In this document: piece by piece, positions 54,728-64,000 of the stretch | How positions within the stretch are numbered: position 1 is the stretch's first letter | Layout of the letters: each line of letters starts with the position of its first letter | Assembly (NCBI RefSeq): GCF_029784135.1 | Contig: NC_073746.1 | Location: 70,906,542-70,970,541 of the forward strand | From: Toxorhynchites rutilus septentrionalis | Lineage: Eukaryota; Arthropoda; Insecta; Diptera; Culicidae | Length of the DNA stretch: 64,000 bases | Direction of reading: 5' to 3' | Notes under the pieces: model-generated | Told to the model about the DNA's origin: nothing | What the model saw: the letters and a program-made list of their open reading frames with translations, nothing else | Databases searched by the model: none | Made by a program: the position numbers and the translations under genes

Positions 54728-57700
54728 TTCAGCACAAGAGGTCAAGGATTTGACCACTGTCATACAGTGGAATTGCAGAAGCATCATCCCTAAACTAGAC
54801 CAATTTAAATTTTTAGTTCACAGTTCTAACTGTGATGTATTTTCTCTCTGTGAAACATGGCTTTGTTCAGCCGACGAGCTGAATTTTCACGATTTCAACA
54901 TTATTCGCCTAGATCGTAACGACTCGTTTGGTGGCGTACTATTGGGGATCAAAAAACGTCACTCCTTCTATAGAGTCACTATCCCATCGATTACAGGCAT
55001 TGAAGTTGTCGCTTGCCAGATACAAATCAATGGCAAAGAACTCTGCATTGCTTCGATATATATTCCTCCCAGGACTACGGTAGGCCGCCATCAGTTCTTT
55101 GATATTATCGAGGCATTGCCGGAGCCGCGGTTAATCTTAGGTGACTTCAACTCCCATGGAACAGCATGGGGGTCACTCTACGATGACAACCGTGCCACGT
55201 TGATTTATGATCTGTGCGACAACTTCAACATGGCAGTTTTAAATACTGGGGAAGCAACTAGGATAGCCAACCCTCCTGCACGGGCAAGCATGCTAGACAT
55301 ATCTCTCTGCTCTTCTTCATTATCCCTGGATTGCACATGGAAGGTAATCCAAGATCCCCACGGTAGTGATCACCTACCAATAATTTTATCGATCGCCAAT
55401 GAATCAAAATCTAGTGAGTCAGTCGATATTGCGTATGACCTCACGAAGAATATTGACTGGAGAAAATTTGCAGAATTAATATCTGAAGCAATCATTTCGT
55501 TGCATGAACTTCCTCCCCTTGAAGAGTATAATTTTATATCAAGTTTGATTTACGATAGCGCACTTCAAGCTCAAAAGAAACGTGTACCGGCTACCACTTT
55601 CCGACGTCGTCCTCCATCACTTTGGTGGGACAAGGAATGTTCAAAGGTCTACCTTGAAAAATCATCCGCTTTCAAAAAAATCAGGAAAACTGGATTAGTG
55701 GAATGGTTTCGAAAGTACCAAGCTCTAGAAGCCAAACTAAAAGGTCTGATTAAAGCAAAAAAGCGTGGATATTGGCGGAAATTCGTCAATGGTTTGTCAA
55801 GGGAGACCGCTATGAGTACTCTTTGGAATACGGCTAGGAGAATGCGTGGCTGGAACCATACCAATGAAAGCGAGGAATACTCTGACCGTTGGATTTTCAA
55901 ATTTGCAAGGAAGGTTTGTCCCGATTCCGTTCCTGCACAAAACGTCGTACGCGATATTCCGCTCCAATGCGATTATGAGAATTTTTCGATGGTAGAATTC
56001 TCAATTGCCCTCCTCTCATGTAACAATTCAGCTCCGGGGTCGGACAAGATTAAATTCAACTTGTTGAAGAATCTTCCCGACTTGGCAAAACAGCGTTTGC
56101 TGAACTTGTTCAACAAGTTTCTGGAGCTGAATATTGTCCCGCATGACTGGAGACAAGTGAGAGTGATAGCCATACGGAAACCCAACAAGCCGGCTTGCGA
56201 TCACAACTCGTATAGGCCGATTGCAATGTTATCCTGTATTCGTAAATTGTTAGAGAAAATTATTCTACTTCGTTTGGACAAGTGGGTCGAAACAAACAAT
56301 TTGCTGTCAAATACGCAGTTTGGCTTCCGCCGAGGTAGAGGGACAAATGATTGTCTCGCGCTGCTATCTTCTGAAATCCAAATCGCATTTGCTCGCAAAG
56401 AACAAATGGCTTCCGTTTTTCTCGATATCAAAGGGGCATTTGATTCAGTTTCCATGGAAATTCTCTCAGAGAAGCTTCATAATCGTGGACCTTCACCAAT
56501 TCTTAACAATTTCCTGTACAATTTACTGTCAGAAAAGCACATGATTTTCTCTCATGGCAGCTCGAAATCTTCTCGTTACAGTTTTATGGGCCTACCACAA
56601 GGCTCCTGCCTAAGCCCCCTCTTGTACAGTTTTTACGTCAATGATATGGATGATTGTCTAACTAGAAACTGCACGCTGAGACAACTTGCAGACGATGGAG
56701 TTATTTCCATCACGGGTACTAATCCCGTCGTTCTGCAAAAGTCGTTGCAAGATACCCTGAACAATCTGTTCACGTGGGCCCTCAAGCTGGGTATCGAATT
56801 CTCTACGGAGAAAACTGAAATGGTCGTTTTTTCTAGGAAGCACGAACCCGCCCAATTCCAGCTTCACCTATCCGGCAAAACGATCCAACACTCTATGTTT
56901 TTCAAATACCTGGGTGTATATTTTGATTCTAAGTGTACCTGGGGGAGACACATTGCGTATTTGAAACAGAAATGCCAGCAAAGAATCAATTTTCTCCAAA
57001 CAATTACCGGAACATGGTGGGGTGCCCATCCAGGAGACCTCATTCAGTTGTACAAAACAACGATATTATCAGTGTTAGAATATGGCAGTTTTTGCTTCCG
57101 ATCAGCTGCCAGGATTCATATTCTCAAGCTGGAGAGAATACAATATCGTTGCTTGCGTATAGCCATGGGGTGTTTGCATTCGACACATACGATGAGTCTC
57201 GAAGTTTTGGCAGGAGTACCCCCGCTTACTCTTCGGTTCACAGAATTATCCTACAGATTTCTCATCCGTTGCAAGATCATGAATCCATTGGTGATTGATA
57301 ACTTCGAAAATCTACTCCAGCTGACTCCTCAGTCAAGTTTTATGTCTTTATACCATGAGTACCTTACCCACGACGTGCACCCTTCACCAGGCATCTCCAA
57401 CCAAGTTTGCTTCCCATACTTTTGCAATTCCTCTGTCATTTTTGATCTGTCCATGCGACAAAAAATCCATGGAATACCAGATCACCTACGCTCCAATGTC
57501 ATTCCGTCGATATTTTCGGAAAAATATGGGAAAGTTGGATCTGATAAAATGTTCTTTACTGACGGTTCATACATAAACGGGTCCACTGGCTTCGGCATCT
57601 TCAATGAAAATTCCAGTGCCTCTTTCAAACTCAAAAATCCTTGTTCCGTGTATGTCGCAGAAATGGGTGCGATATACTATGCTCTAGGGATCATTGAAAC

Positions 57701-58400
57701 ACTGCCCATCGACCATTATTTTATTTTTTCAGACAGTCTCAGCTCAATAGAAGCAATCCGCTCAATGAAAGTTGATAAACGCTCATCTTATTTCCTAACA
57801 AGAATAAGACATCGATTGAGTGTTTTGGTCGAAAAATTATTCAAGATTACCTTAGCATGGGTTCCCTCTCATTGCTCGATTCCGGGGAATGAGAAAGCGG
57901 ACTCGCTAGCTAAGGTGGGCGCTTCAGAAGGCACACTTTTTGAAAGGCAAATTGCCTATAATGAATTTTTTCACATTCCTCGTCAGGACACACTCGTTAG
58001 TTGGCAGCGCATGTGGAGTGGAGATGAGTTCGGTCGTTGGTTACACACGATTATCCCTAAGGTCTCGACGAGTGCATGGTTTAAGGGATTGAATGTAGGT
58101 CGTGATTTCATTCGCGTGATATCTCGGCTTATGTCCAATCACTACAACCTAAACGCGCATCTCTATCGCATTGGGCTCGCAGCAAACAATCTTTGTGATT
58201 GTGGCGATGGCTACCACGACATCGAGCATGTTGTCTGGTCGTGTATCCGGTTCCATGCTGCTCGCTCTCAGCTCTCTAGAGCACTGGGAGCAAAAGGCAG
58301 ACAATCGGATATCCCCGTCCGGGATATCTTAGGTAGCCGGGATCCTGATCTTCTGCTTCATCTATACCTGTTCCTCAGAAACGCCGATGTCAACGTTTAA
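54720..58400 (+). CDS. ORF2: endonuclease, reverse transcriptase, RNase H, intact
   Basis: 1226 residues from the ATG at 54720, with no stop or shift. Residues ~10-230 form the APE-type endonuclease (WNCRSI, SLCETWL, GDFNSHGTAWG, GSDHLPI). Reverse transcriptase spans ~480-760 (KPNKPACDHNSYRPIAML, FGFRRGRGTNDCL, FLDIKGAFDSV, GLPQGSCLSPLLYSFYV, LADDG at ~656). RNase H spans ~945-1070 ([51 protein letters not shown]). [18 protein letters not shown] knuckle lies near the C-terminus. The enzyme nicks target DNA and copies its own RNA at the site. The RT active site has Leu where Tyr or Phe is usual before ADD. All other key residues are present. Confidence 0.95.
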   Translation: MPNSAQEVKDLTTVIQWNCRSIIPKLDQFKFLVHSSNCDVFSLCETWLCSADELNFHDFNIIRLDRNDSFGGVLLGIKKRHSFYRVTIPSITGIEVVACQIQINGKELCIASIYIPPRTTVGRHQFFDIIEALPEPRLILGDFNSHGTAWGSLYDDNRATLIYDLCDNFNMAVLNTGEATRIANPPARASMLDISLCSSSLSLDCTWKVIQDPHGSDHLPIILSIANESKSSESVDIAYDLTKNIDWRKFAELISEAIISLHELPPLEEYNFISSLIYDSALQAQKKRVPATTFRRRPPSLWWDKECSKVYLEKSSAFKKIRKTGLVEWFRKYQALEAKLKGLIKAKKRGYWRKFVNGLSRETAMSTLWNTARRMRGWNHTNESEEYSDRWIFKFARKVCPDSVPAQNVVRDIPLQCDYENFSMVEFSIALLSCNNSAPGSDKIKFNLLKNLPDLAKQRLLNLFNKFLELNIVPHDWRQVRVIAIRKPNKPACDHNSYRPIAMLSCIRKLLEKIILLRLDKWVETNNLLSNTQFGFRRGRGTNDCLALLSSEIQIAFARKEQMASVFLDIKGAFDSVSMEILSEKLHNRGPSPILNNFLYNLLSEKHMIFSHGSSKSSRYSFMGLPQGSCLSPLLYSFYVNDMDDCLTRNCTLRQLADDGVISITGTNPVVLQKSLQDTLNNLFTWALKLGIEFSTEKTEMVVFSRKHEPAQFQLHLSGKTIQHSMFFKYLGVYFDSKCTWGRHIAYLKQKCQQRINFLQTITGTWWGAHPGDLIQLYKTTILSVLEYGSFCFRSAARIHILKLERIQYRCLRIAMGCLHSTHTMSLEVLAGVPPLTLRFTELSYRFLIRCKIMNPLVIDNFENLLQLTPQSSFMSLYHEYLTHDVHPSPGISNQVCFPYFCNSSVIFDLSMRQKIHGIPDHLRSNVIPSIFSEKYGKVGSDKMFFTDGSYINGSTGFGIFNENSSASFKLKNPCSVYVAEMGAIYYALGIIETLPIDHYFIFSDSLSSIEAIRSMKVDKRSSYFLTRIRHRLSVLVEKLFKITLAWVPSHCSIPGNEKADSLAKVGASEGTLFERQIAYNEFFHIPRQDTLVSWQRMWSGDEFGRWLHTIIPKVSTSAWFKGLNVGRDFIRVISRLMSNHYNLNAHLYRIGLAANNLCDCGDGYHDIEHVVWSCIRFHAARSQLSRALGAKGRQSDIPVRDILGSRDPDLLLHLYLFLRNADVNV

Positions 58401-58918
58401 TGATGTTTCCTTCGTTGTGTCCCCGTTTCATATCCCTCCTATCCGATCGATAAACTTTTACTTAGTCGCGGCAATACATACACACACTCTTTACAGATGC
58501 ACGGGCCAAAGGTTGTGCAGTCCACTGATCATTCAACAAGAGCCAAAGGTTGTACCGCTCATGACAACTCTACACGAACTGATGATTGCGTCGGCTAGTG
58601 ACCATTCTATCCTGGATTCCTCGAGTCGAGAAAGACGCACCACGCTAGATATGGGGTACAGACTAGGGAGCGTTGCTGATTAATGGTCAGCTGCATCCCA
58701 ATAGGAAGTAGCCCGTGTCGGGCACACGTATAGAGCATCGAAGACTGCAACATACCAATTATGAGAACACTTGTAATACTAACCTCGAGCCAACCGCGAG
58801 TAATCGGTTACATATTACTAACATAGTTGTAAGACAAAATATGTCAAAATATTGGACTCCCGGCCCGTCAGGCTAACGCCACATGTGCCTTAATAAAAAA
58901 CATATTTTGGGAAAAAAA
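58401..58918 (+). other. 3' UTR of the I-clade retrotransposon
   Basis: Nearly identical to 10557-11075 in the truncated copy, ending CTTAATAAAAAACATATTTT and a short A tail. It contains an AATAAA motif. Conservation of an incidental frame here is explained by recency. Confidence 0.85.
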
Positions 58919-58930
58919 ATAATACTTTAA

Positions 58931-59699
58931 TATAGAGAAAAAAATATTTGAAATAGAGAAGGTAATTTTATTTTATAATTTTAACTTTCTGAGTGTTTAT
59001 TCAACTCAATGCGAATTTTAAAGGGACTAACAACACTTAATACTATATGTACAGTATATGGGAAATCACTACCCTCCTCTAATTTTCTTCACTTTTCCAT
59101 TATTTCTCGCCGTATAAACTTTCCTTGGGTGAAAATGAACACAACAAAACAGACGGCTCAAACCAAACGACTCGTTCTCGAGCCGAAACACACCTTGGTT
59201 TTTACTTATGAAAATTGAAATAAATCGTTTCATATATCAAGTCATTTTTAACACAACTGCTACCATATAAAATTTTACGCTTACACTTGTGCTAAATTTT
59301 TCACAGTACACGACCGGTCATTGATATGAAATTTCACGAAGCGACCAAATTTAAATTTTATTTGCTAGAATTAATCGTATCACTCACCTTACTTTCAATA
59401 TAAAAATGCCCCCGACTTGCATATACTTGCAATGTCGATTTCCCCCAGGCAGATTTGTTTCAATGTCTCTGTTATGGAATACATTTCGGTAGGAACAAAA
59501 GTTCCCCCTACTTTCATGTATTTGCAATGACGATTTCCCTCAGGCAGCTTGGTTTTGATGTCTCTGTTAGGGACCCGTCGCATGTGTCGTCAATTTCGAC
59601 CAATCAGAAGTGGGTATTTCCGTTAGGATAGGGGTTGAGATTTTTCAATTGTTCGTTAGTTAGTTTAATGACATATATTTTTTTCTTCAATATAAAAAA
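58931..59699 (+). repeat. Left arm, middle piece
   Basis: Pairs inverted with about 61400-62180; shared blocks include TGAGTGTTTATTCAAC, CGTATAAACTTTCCTTGGGTG, GTGTTCATTTTCACC and CCTATCCTAACGGAA (complement). It includes about two of the ~95 bp tandem units. Confidence 0.85.
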
Positions 59700-60688
59700 A
59701 ATAGTGGGTTATATCTATGATATAACCGCAAGGTTCACGTGGAACTACCTTAGCTTAGCAATCATTCGTTTGTATTGATTAAATTCTTGATTGAATGAAA
59801 CAGTTTCCAAATTCAATTGAGTTCAATATATTTGCTCTGTGAGTGAGAAAAATGAACAAATTCCGTGTAAAGTCAATTCATTTATTGTGATTAATGTTCT
59901 TCGTTACAAGTAAATTTAATGACGGACCTTTTACGTTTGGTATGATGACTAGAACAAAATATATGTACGGAAGAATTATCAAACGTTTGATGAACCAGCC
60001 TAAGGCTGAAAATCTTTCCAATAAAGACAAAAAAAAATTATCAAACGATTATTTTATTTTACATTTCCCTCTGAAGTTTACATCCCAAAAGTGTACATAC
60101 TTCTCGAATCTCGAATTTGCTTGAAACTGGGAAGTTCATTCGCTTCTAGTGGCTGCACGATTTTCCCAGGTTCCTAAGTTTAGAAGATCATGTTAGGACA
60201 GACATATTCCACTCTGCACAAAGGCAAGCGAGGACAAAAGTACTCGCAGTTTGCATTTATTTGCAGAGCCTATTTCCCCAGAAACCTCGGTTTTGAAGTC
60301 TGTGTTAGGGAAACACATTTCAATCGGAACAAAAATACCCCCGATTTGTATGAATTCGCAATGCCGATTTCCCCTAGGCTGCTTGGTTTTGATGGCTGTG
60401 TTAGGGAAACCGTAAATCGGGCCAATCAAAACGATGCAGTTAGGGCGTTTAGATAACGCCTAATATTTTACAGTTATTCAATTGTTTATCTAATGAAAAA
60501 CAACATTTTGTTAGTTGCGATAGATGCGTAGAAATATTCCCTATCAAGTGATGCAAACATCTCTCCTATCCAGTACGAAATGTTCGAGCTATAAGCATTC
60601 GAAATCTTTCATTTTTTCCTGCATGTTCTGTGTTTAGGTTTTCATTTTACCCACCATATATTCCGGTTAGACGTAGTCCCACGTCAAA
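59700..60688 (+). mobile_element. Tandem-unit element, copy 2, nested in the left arm
   Basis: It has the same hairpin GGTTATATCTATGATATAAC at the left, GTAGTCCCACGTC at the right, and two ~95 bp units at 60195-60415. The right arm of the giant inverted repeat reads straight across the corresponding point (61385-61410), which is an empty site and fixes the boundaries. A short A-rich target duplication is possible. Confidence 0.8.
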
Positions 60689-60862
60689 ATTGTTATGGAG
60701 TGCTGAAATCGATTGACGCGAAAATTTCATCAATCCATCATGAAATGACTGAGCAATAAGCGTTTGAAATTGGACAATTTTCACGATGTGCTCGATTGTC
60801 GACTTTCAATTTGTACCCCAATATGTTCCCAAAAGACGTAATCCTACGTCAAAAAGTATTGG
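60689..60862 (+). repeat. Left arm, inner piece
   Basis: Pairs inverted with 61233-61395; shared blocks include TTTCATCAATCCATCATGAA, GTTTGAAATTGGACAATTTT, TACCCCAATATGTTCCC and GACGTAATCCTACGTCAAA. Confidence 0.88.
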
Positions 60863-61232
60863 GTAAGTGAATATAACCCCGAAGCAGGTTCTCTGGGTCT
60901 GGTAGAACTAGAAGAAAATCTGCATTATGAGCTTCTACCAAGCAACTAGTCTCGATGAATTCCAACAAGTACTGCTCGCTGCTGAATGTATTAAAAACAA
61001 CGATCCAGAACGCTTCTAAGGCATTTCTAAGACTCCACCCAACTTCAACACCAGATATTGCATCTTCAGATTAGAGATCAGAGACAAATTACGTTCATTT
61101 TAGAATTTAAAAAAATTGAATGGAAATTGAATTTTAAAAATAAATTAAAACAATATCTCAAATCAATGACCAATGTTTTCGTGATATAGATCGATCAACC
61201 TCAATAATCCATTCATGTGTCGTTTATTTGTT

Positions 61233-62565
61233 TTTGACGTAGGATTACGTCTTTCGGGAACATATTGGGGTACAAATTGAAAATCTAGCACATCGTGAAA
61301 ATTGTCCAATTTCAAACGTTTATTGCTCAGCCATTTCATGATGGATTGATGAAATTTTTGCGTCATTCGATTTCGGTACTCCATAACAATTTTATAAATT
61401 GAAGAAAATAATATATGTCATGAAACTAACTATTGAACAATTGAAAAATCTCAACACCTATCCTAACGGAAAAACCCACATCTGATTGGTCGAAATTGAC
61501 GACACATGCGGTGAGTCTCTAACAGAGACATGAAAACCAAGCTGCCTAGAGGAAATCGGCATTGTAAATATATAAAAGTAGGGGGAACTTTTGTTCCTAC
61601 CGAAATGTGCACCCTAACAGAGATATCAGAACTGAGGTGCCGGGGGAAATCGGCATAGCAAATATTTGTAAGTCGGGGACATTTTTATATTGTAAGTAAA
61701 GTGAGTGACACGAATAATTCTAGCAAACATTATTTAAATTTGGAACTTTAATGTTGGTTGCTTCGTGAAATTTCATATCAATGACCGATCGTGTATTGTG
61801 AAAAATTTAGCACAAATGTAAGTGTGAAATTATATATGGTAGCAGTTGTGTTAAAAATGACTTGATATATGAAACGATTTATTTCAATTTTCATAAATAA
61901 AAACCAAGGTGTGTTCCGGCTCGAGAATGGCTCATTTGGTTTAAGCTGTCTGTTTTGTTGTGTTCATTTTCACCCAAGGAAAGTTTATATGGCGAGAAAA
62001 ATTGGAAAAGTGAAGAAATATTAGAAAAAGTTATTTCCCATATGCTCTACGTATAGTATTAGTTGTTGTTAGTCCAATTAAAATTCGCATTGGGTTGAAT
62101 AAACACTCAGAAAGTAATAATTATAAAAGAAAATTACCTTTTCTATTTCAAATATGTTTTCTTTATATTTAAGTAACATATTTTTACTGATGAGAAAAAT
62201 TGATTATTTTATATTACATTGGTGAGTTTTTTTCTTCAGTTCATCCATACATAACACAGGAGGAATCTCGTCTAGGATCACAGAGGGCAGTTTTCATCAT
62301 ATCTCGTTCCACTTCGGTATCTTTTATCTGATACGCACCATCCAACAACTGTTTACCATCATTCTGTCATCATCACTCGATAAACACTGGTGGAGTGAAC
62401 AAACAACACCCAACAACCAAACAAAACGTCCCTTTTCAAAGCCACCAAATCATTATCAAAGATTTTAACAGTGTTATTCTTCAAACATATCCAAAATCAA
62501 CAGATAGCCTAACGTAATCCTACGTCAACTATGCGATCGTGTCTCGGACACAACCCTCCTGTGAC
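61233..62565 (-). repeat. Right arm, uninterrupted
   Basis: The continuous inverted partner of the three left pieces. It carries no large insertion, so it shows the pre-insertion state at both break points. Confidence 0.88.
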
Positions 62566-62730
62566 TTTTTTTTTCATTTATATTTTTCCCTCTTATTTTA
62601 TGGATTCCTTAAAAGAAATATTATTTTTCACTGGGGTCCGTACATTTTTGTTCCCAGGCCAGGTTTTTTTGAGAAAACTCTCCCCAAGCCATCAAACAGC
62701 CGCCTGCAAAGTTACGAGTTGAAAAATTTA

Positions 62731-63183
62731 ATGACACGTTCCGTAAATCCTTCCAGTATGAAGAAATTCTATTCTAGTTCGATTTCTTTATATCACATAA
62801 GTTCTCCTGAAATAATGAAACCCATGGGATTAGCTTCCACATTGGTTTTTGGACTCGCAGCTTTGGAAACGGGATTTTTATGGCTTGGGGTGAATATTCC
62901 CAAAAAGACCTGGTTTAAATACCTTACCATCAAAACTAATGATCAATCAGAAGTGCAACGAAGTACTTCAGAATCGTGGAGGCGATCTGGCGTAGTGGTA
63001 ACATCCATACCTCTCACGCAGAGATCACGAGATCAATTCTCACTCCCGAAATTCTTCCAAAAATGGAAGTTAAAAGTGACGAACCAGCCGAAATGTGTTG
63101 AAAGTCACTATAATAAAGAAAAAAAAAATTTCAGAATCATTTACTGCTGTTTTTGCATCAAAAACACAGTGATAATTGAGTAA
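62731..63183 (+). CDS. Possible small membrane protein ORF interrupted by a SINE
   Basis: From the ATG at 62731 (MTRSVNPSSMKKFYSSS) the frame encodes one hydrophobic helix (MGLASTLVFGLAALETGFL), then VNIPKKTWFKYL and QSEVQRSTSES. At 62976 a SINE enters; if the SINE and one copy of its 9 bp target duplication are removed, the frame would end FTAVFASKTQ and stop. With the SINE present the frame runs on to 63183 through SINE sequence. The arginine/serine-rich start and single helix would suit a small mitochondrial or ER membrane protein (inference). An ATG at 62600 in another frame gives a second short reading that ends at 62722, so a missing splice or frameshift is possible. I recognise no family. 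Confidence 0.35.
   Translation: MTRSVNPSSMKKFYSSSISLYHISSPEIMKPMGLASTLVFGLAALETGFLWLGVNIPKKTWFKYLTIKTNDQSEVQRSTSESWRRSGVVVTSIPLTQRSRDQFSLPKFFQKWKLKVTNQPKCVESHYNKEKKNFRIIYCCFCIKNTVIIE
62976..63129 (+). mobile_element. tRNA-derived SINE, copy 4, inside a small ORF
   Basis: Same family as the copy at 1123. A perfect 9 bp target duplication TTCAGAATC lies at 62967-62975 and 63130-63138. The B-box is partly degraded (GATCACGAGATCAATTC), so it probably cannot be transcribed well by Pol III. Confidence 0.88.
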
Positions 63184-63189
63184 TTTGAC

Positions 63190-64000
63190 ATCAATTCATG
63201 AAAGTCCAATAAGTCATGGCATGGTTTATTGAATAGGGGCTTTAGATTCTGAACTGGTCGGCTTGTTCACCAGATCAAAACTCTATCAAGAACTTATGAG
63301 GAGTGATCGTACGAATAGTAAATGCAGCTTACATGTAGGATGAGTGATTTGAAGAGCTCAAATAAGCAGTATTCTCTGCGTAGAACAAGATACACACTAC
63401 AACATGGTCCAGCTTGGTCGAAATCACACAGAATGGATTATTTAAACTGATTGAGAACTAAAGATGACCTACGAATTAGAAACTTATTATAATTCATGTT
63501 AAGTTGACGTCAATTTTGTGAAGGAGTGAGAGTTTGTCCATCTGGTTCTATAGTTATGAAATACTGGAATTTTTGTTTTTTTTAATGTTTCGTGCCTGAT
63601 CATAACATAAAATAATAAATAATAAAGTTGAAATGGCCAGTCTTATAAATAAAGATAGTTGTTTTATTCTACACTATATACTTCAATTCAATCGACTTCG
63701 TACATATCTCTGGAAATACAGAAAAAATAGTGGTTCTATAGTTGTGAAACGCAGTGTATATACACGCCAAAATAGGTATGTATAATTGAGAATAATGCAA
63801 TACACTAAAATAATGTATTATATCTGTTCAATAGTTGATTGTTTCAATAATCTAGAGAGTGGCCATCTTACCCCGGGTGGCCGTCTTCCCTCGCCTTCCC
63901 CTACACATGATTAAAGAAAATTCCGAAGGGACGAATGTCTTTCAGAACGAAATCTCAAATTATCAAACAAAAAATATGAATGAATTCTCGCGTAACTTTT
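63190..64000. other. AT-rich DNA to the window edge
   Basis: No supported feature in this stretch. Confidence 0.45.

Larger units (their letters stand above)
53859..58918 (+). mobile_element. I-clade non-LTR retrotransposon, nearly complete
   Basis: A 5060 bp element flanked by a perfect 12 bp target duplication ATAATACTTTAA (53847-53858 and 58919-58930). It carries the 3' part of ORF1, a full ORF2, and a ~520 bp 3' UTR ending in an A-rich tail. ORF2 overlaps ORF1 by 8 bp. RNase H after reverse transcriptase and an ORF1 with zinc knuckles fit the I superfamily. The 5' end is cut inside ORF1. Confidence 0.95.
53433..62565. mobile_element. Giant inverted-repeat element with two nested insertions
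   Basis: The outer ends GTCACAGGAG...TTGTGTCC at the left and their inverted partner at the right share the GTGTCCGAGACACG motif of copies A-C. The left arm is in three pieces (53433-53858, 58931-59699 and 60689-60862); the right arm is continuous (61233-62565). The pieces were separated by the I-clade retrotransposon and by tandem-unit copy 2. Without these, the element would be about 3.1 kb with arms of about 1.35 kb and a spacer of about 370 bp. No ORF of its own is supported. Confidence 0.88.

Noticed and set aside
58387..58683. A 98-codon frame conserved in both I-clade copies (also 10543-10839)
   Set aside because: It lies in the 3' UTR; the copies are nearly identical at DNA level, so conservation carries no coding signal.

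Overview
This is eukaryotic, AT-rich, repeat-dense insect DNA, most likely from a culicine mosquito (Aedes/Culex type). The reasons are a DD37E Tc1-like transposon of the mosquito ITmD37E kind, tRNA-derived SINEs, an I-clade retrotransposon with an RNase H domain, foldback elements and many MITEs, and host genes of insect character. The species assignment is inference.

Host genes. Two genes can be supported. The first is a five-exon gene on the + strand (5678-41435) that encodes a predicted single-pass LRR-Ig receptor of about 1423 residues. Its ectodomain lies in one large exon. The transmembrane segment, coiled coil and long low-complexity tail follow in exons 2-5, and two introns of about 15 kb hold most of the repeats. 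The second is a compact three-exon TAF10 gene (50817-51347), a histone-fold subunit of TFIID and SAGA. A possible small membrane-protein ORF (62731-63183), broken by a SINE, lies at the right edge.

Mobile DNA, left to right. A TIR element with mariner-like relics and a SINE (1.4-2.8 kb) is followed by a Tc1 element interrupted by a GTGTCCGAGACACG-family repeat (3.0-5.0 kb). Intron 1 holds a Helitron relic split by a truncated I-clade retrotransposon and a 1.5 kb foldback, then a TIR-complete ITmD37E element, a pogo relic, a scrambled ITmD37E relic, a piggyBac-like MITE, a SINE, a 247 bp MITE, another GTGTCC-family copy and a TAA-flanked element. Intron 4 holds hAT relics with a nested DD37E relic, two foldbacks (one with an 8 bp target duplication), an I-clade gag relic on the minus strand and a DD41D (rosa-like) transposase. 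Downstream of the receptor gene come a GTGTCC-family copy with two MITEs nested in it, a tandem-repeat element, and a TAA-flanked element with long TIRs that contains an intron-bearing gene-like pseudogene.

The right end is a giant inverted repeat (53433-62565). It was split by an almost complete I-clade retrotransposon (12 bp target duplication, intact 1226-residue ORF2) and by a second repeat. Its two arms act as filled and empty sites for each other, so insertion boundaries and order can be read directly.

The strongest leads are the TAA-flanked element carrying a spliced-looking gene (possible gene capture), the young I-clade family, the nested palindrome, and a ~95 bp unit shared by two repeat families in varying copy number. 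I see no CRISPR array, rRNA or clear functional tRNA gene.
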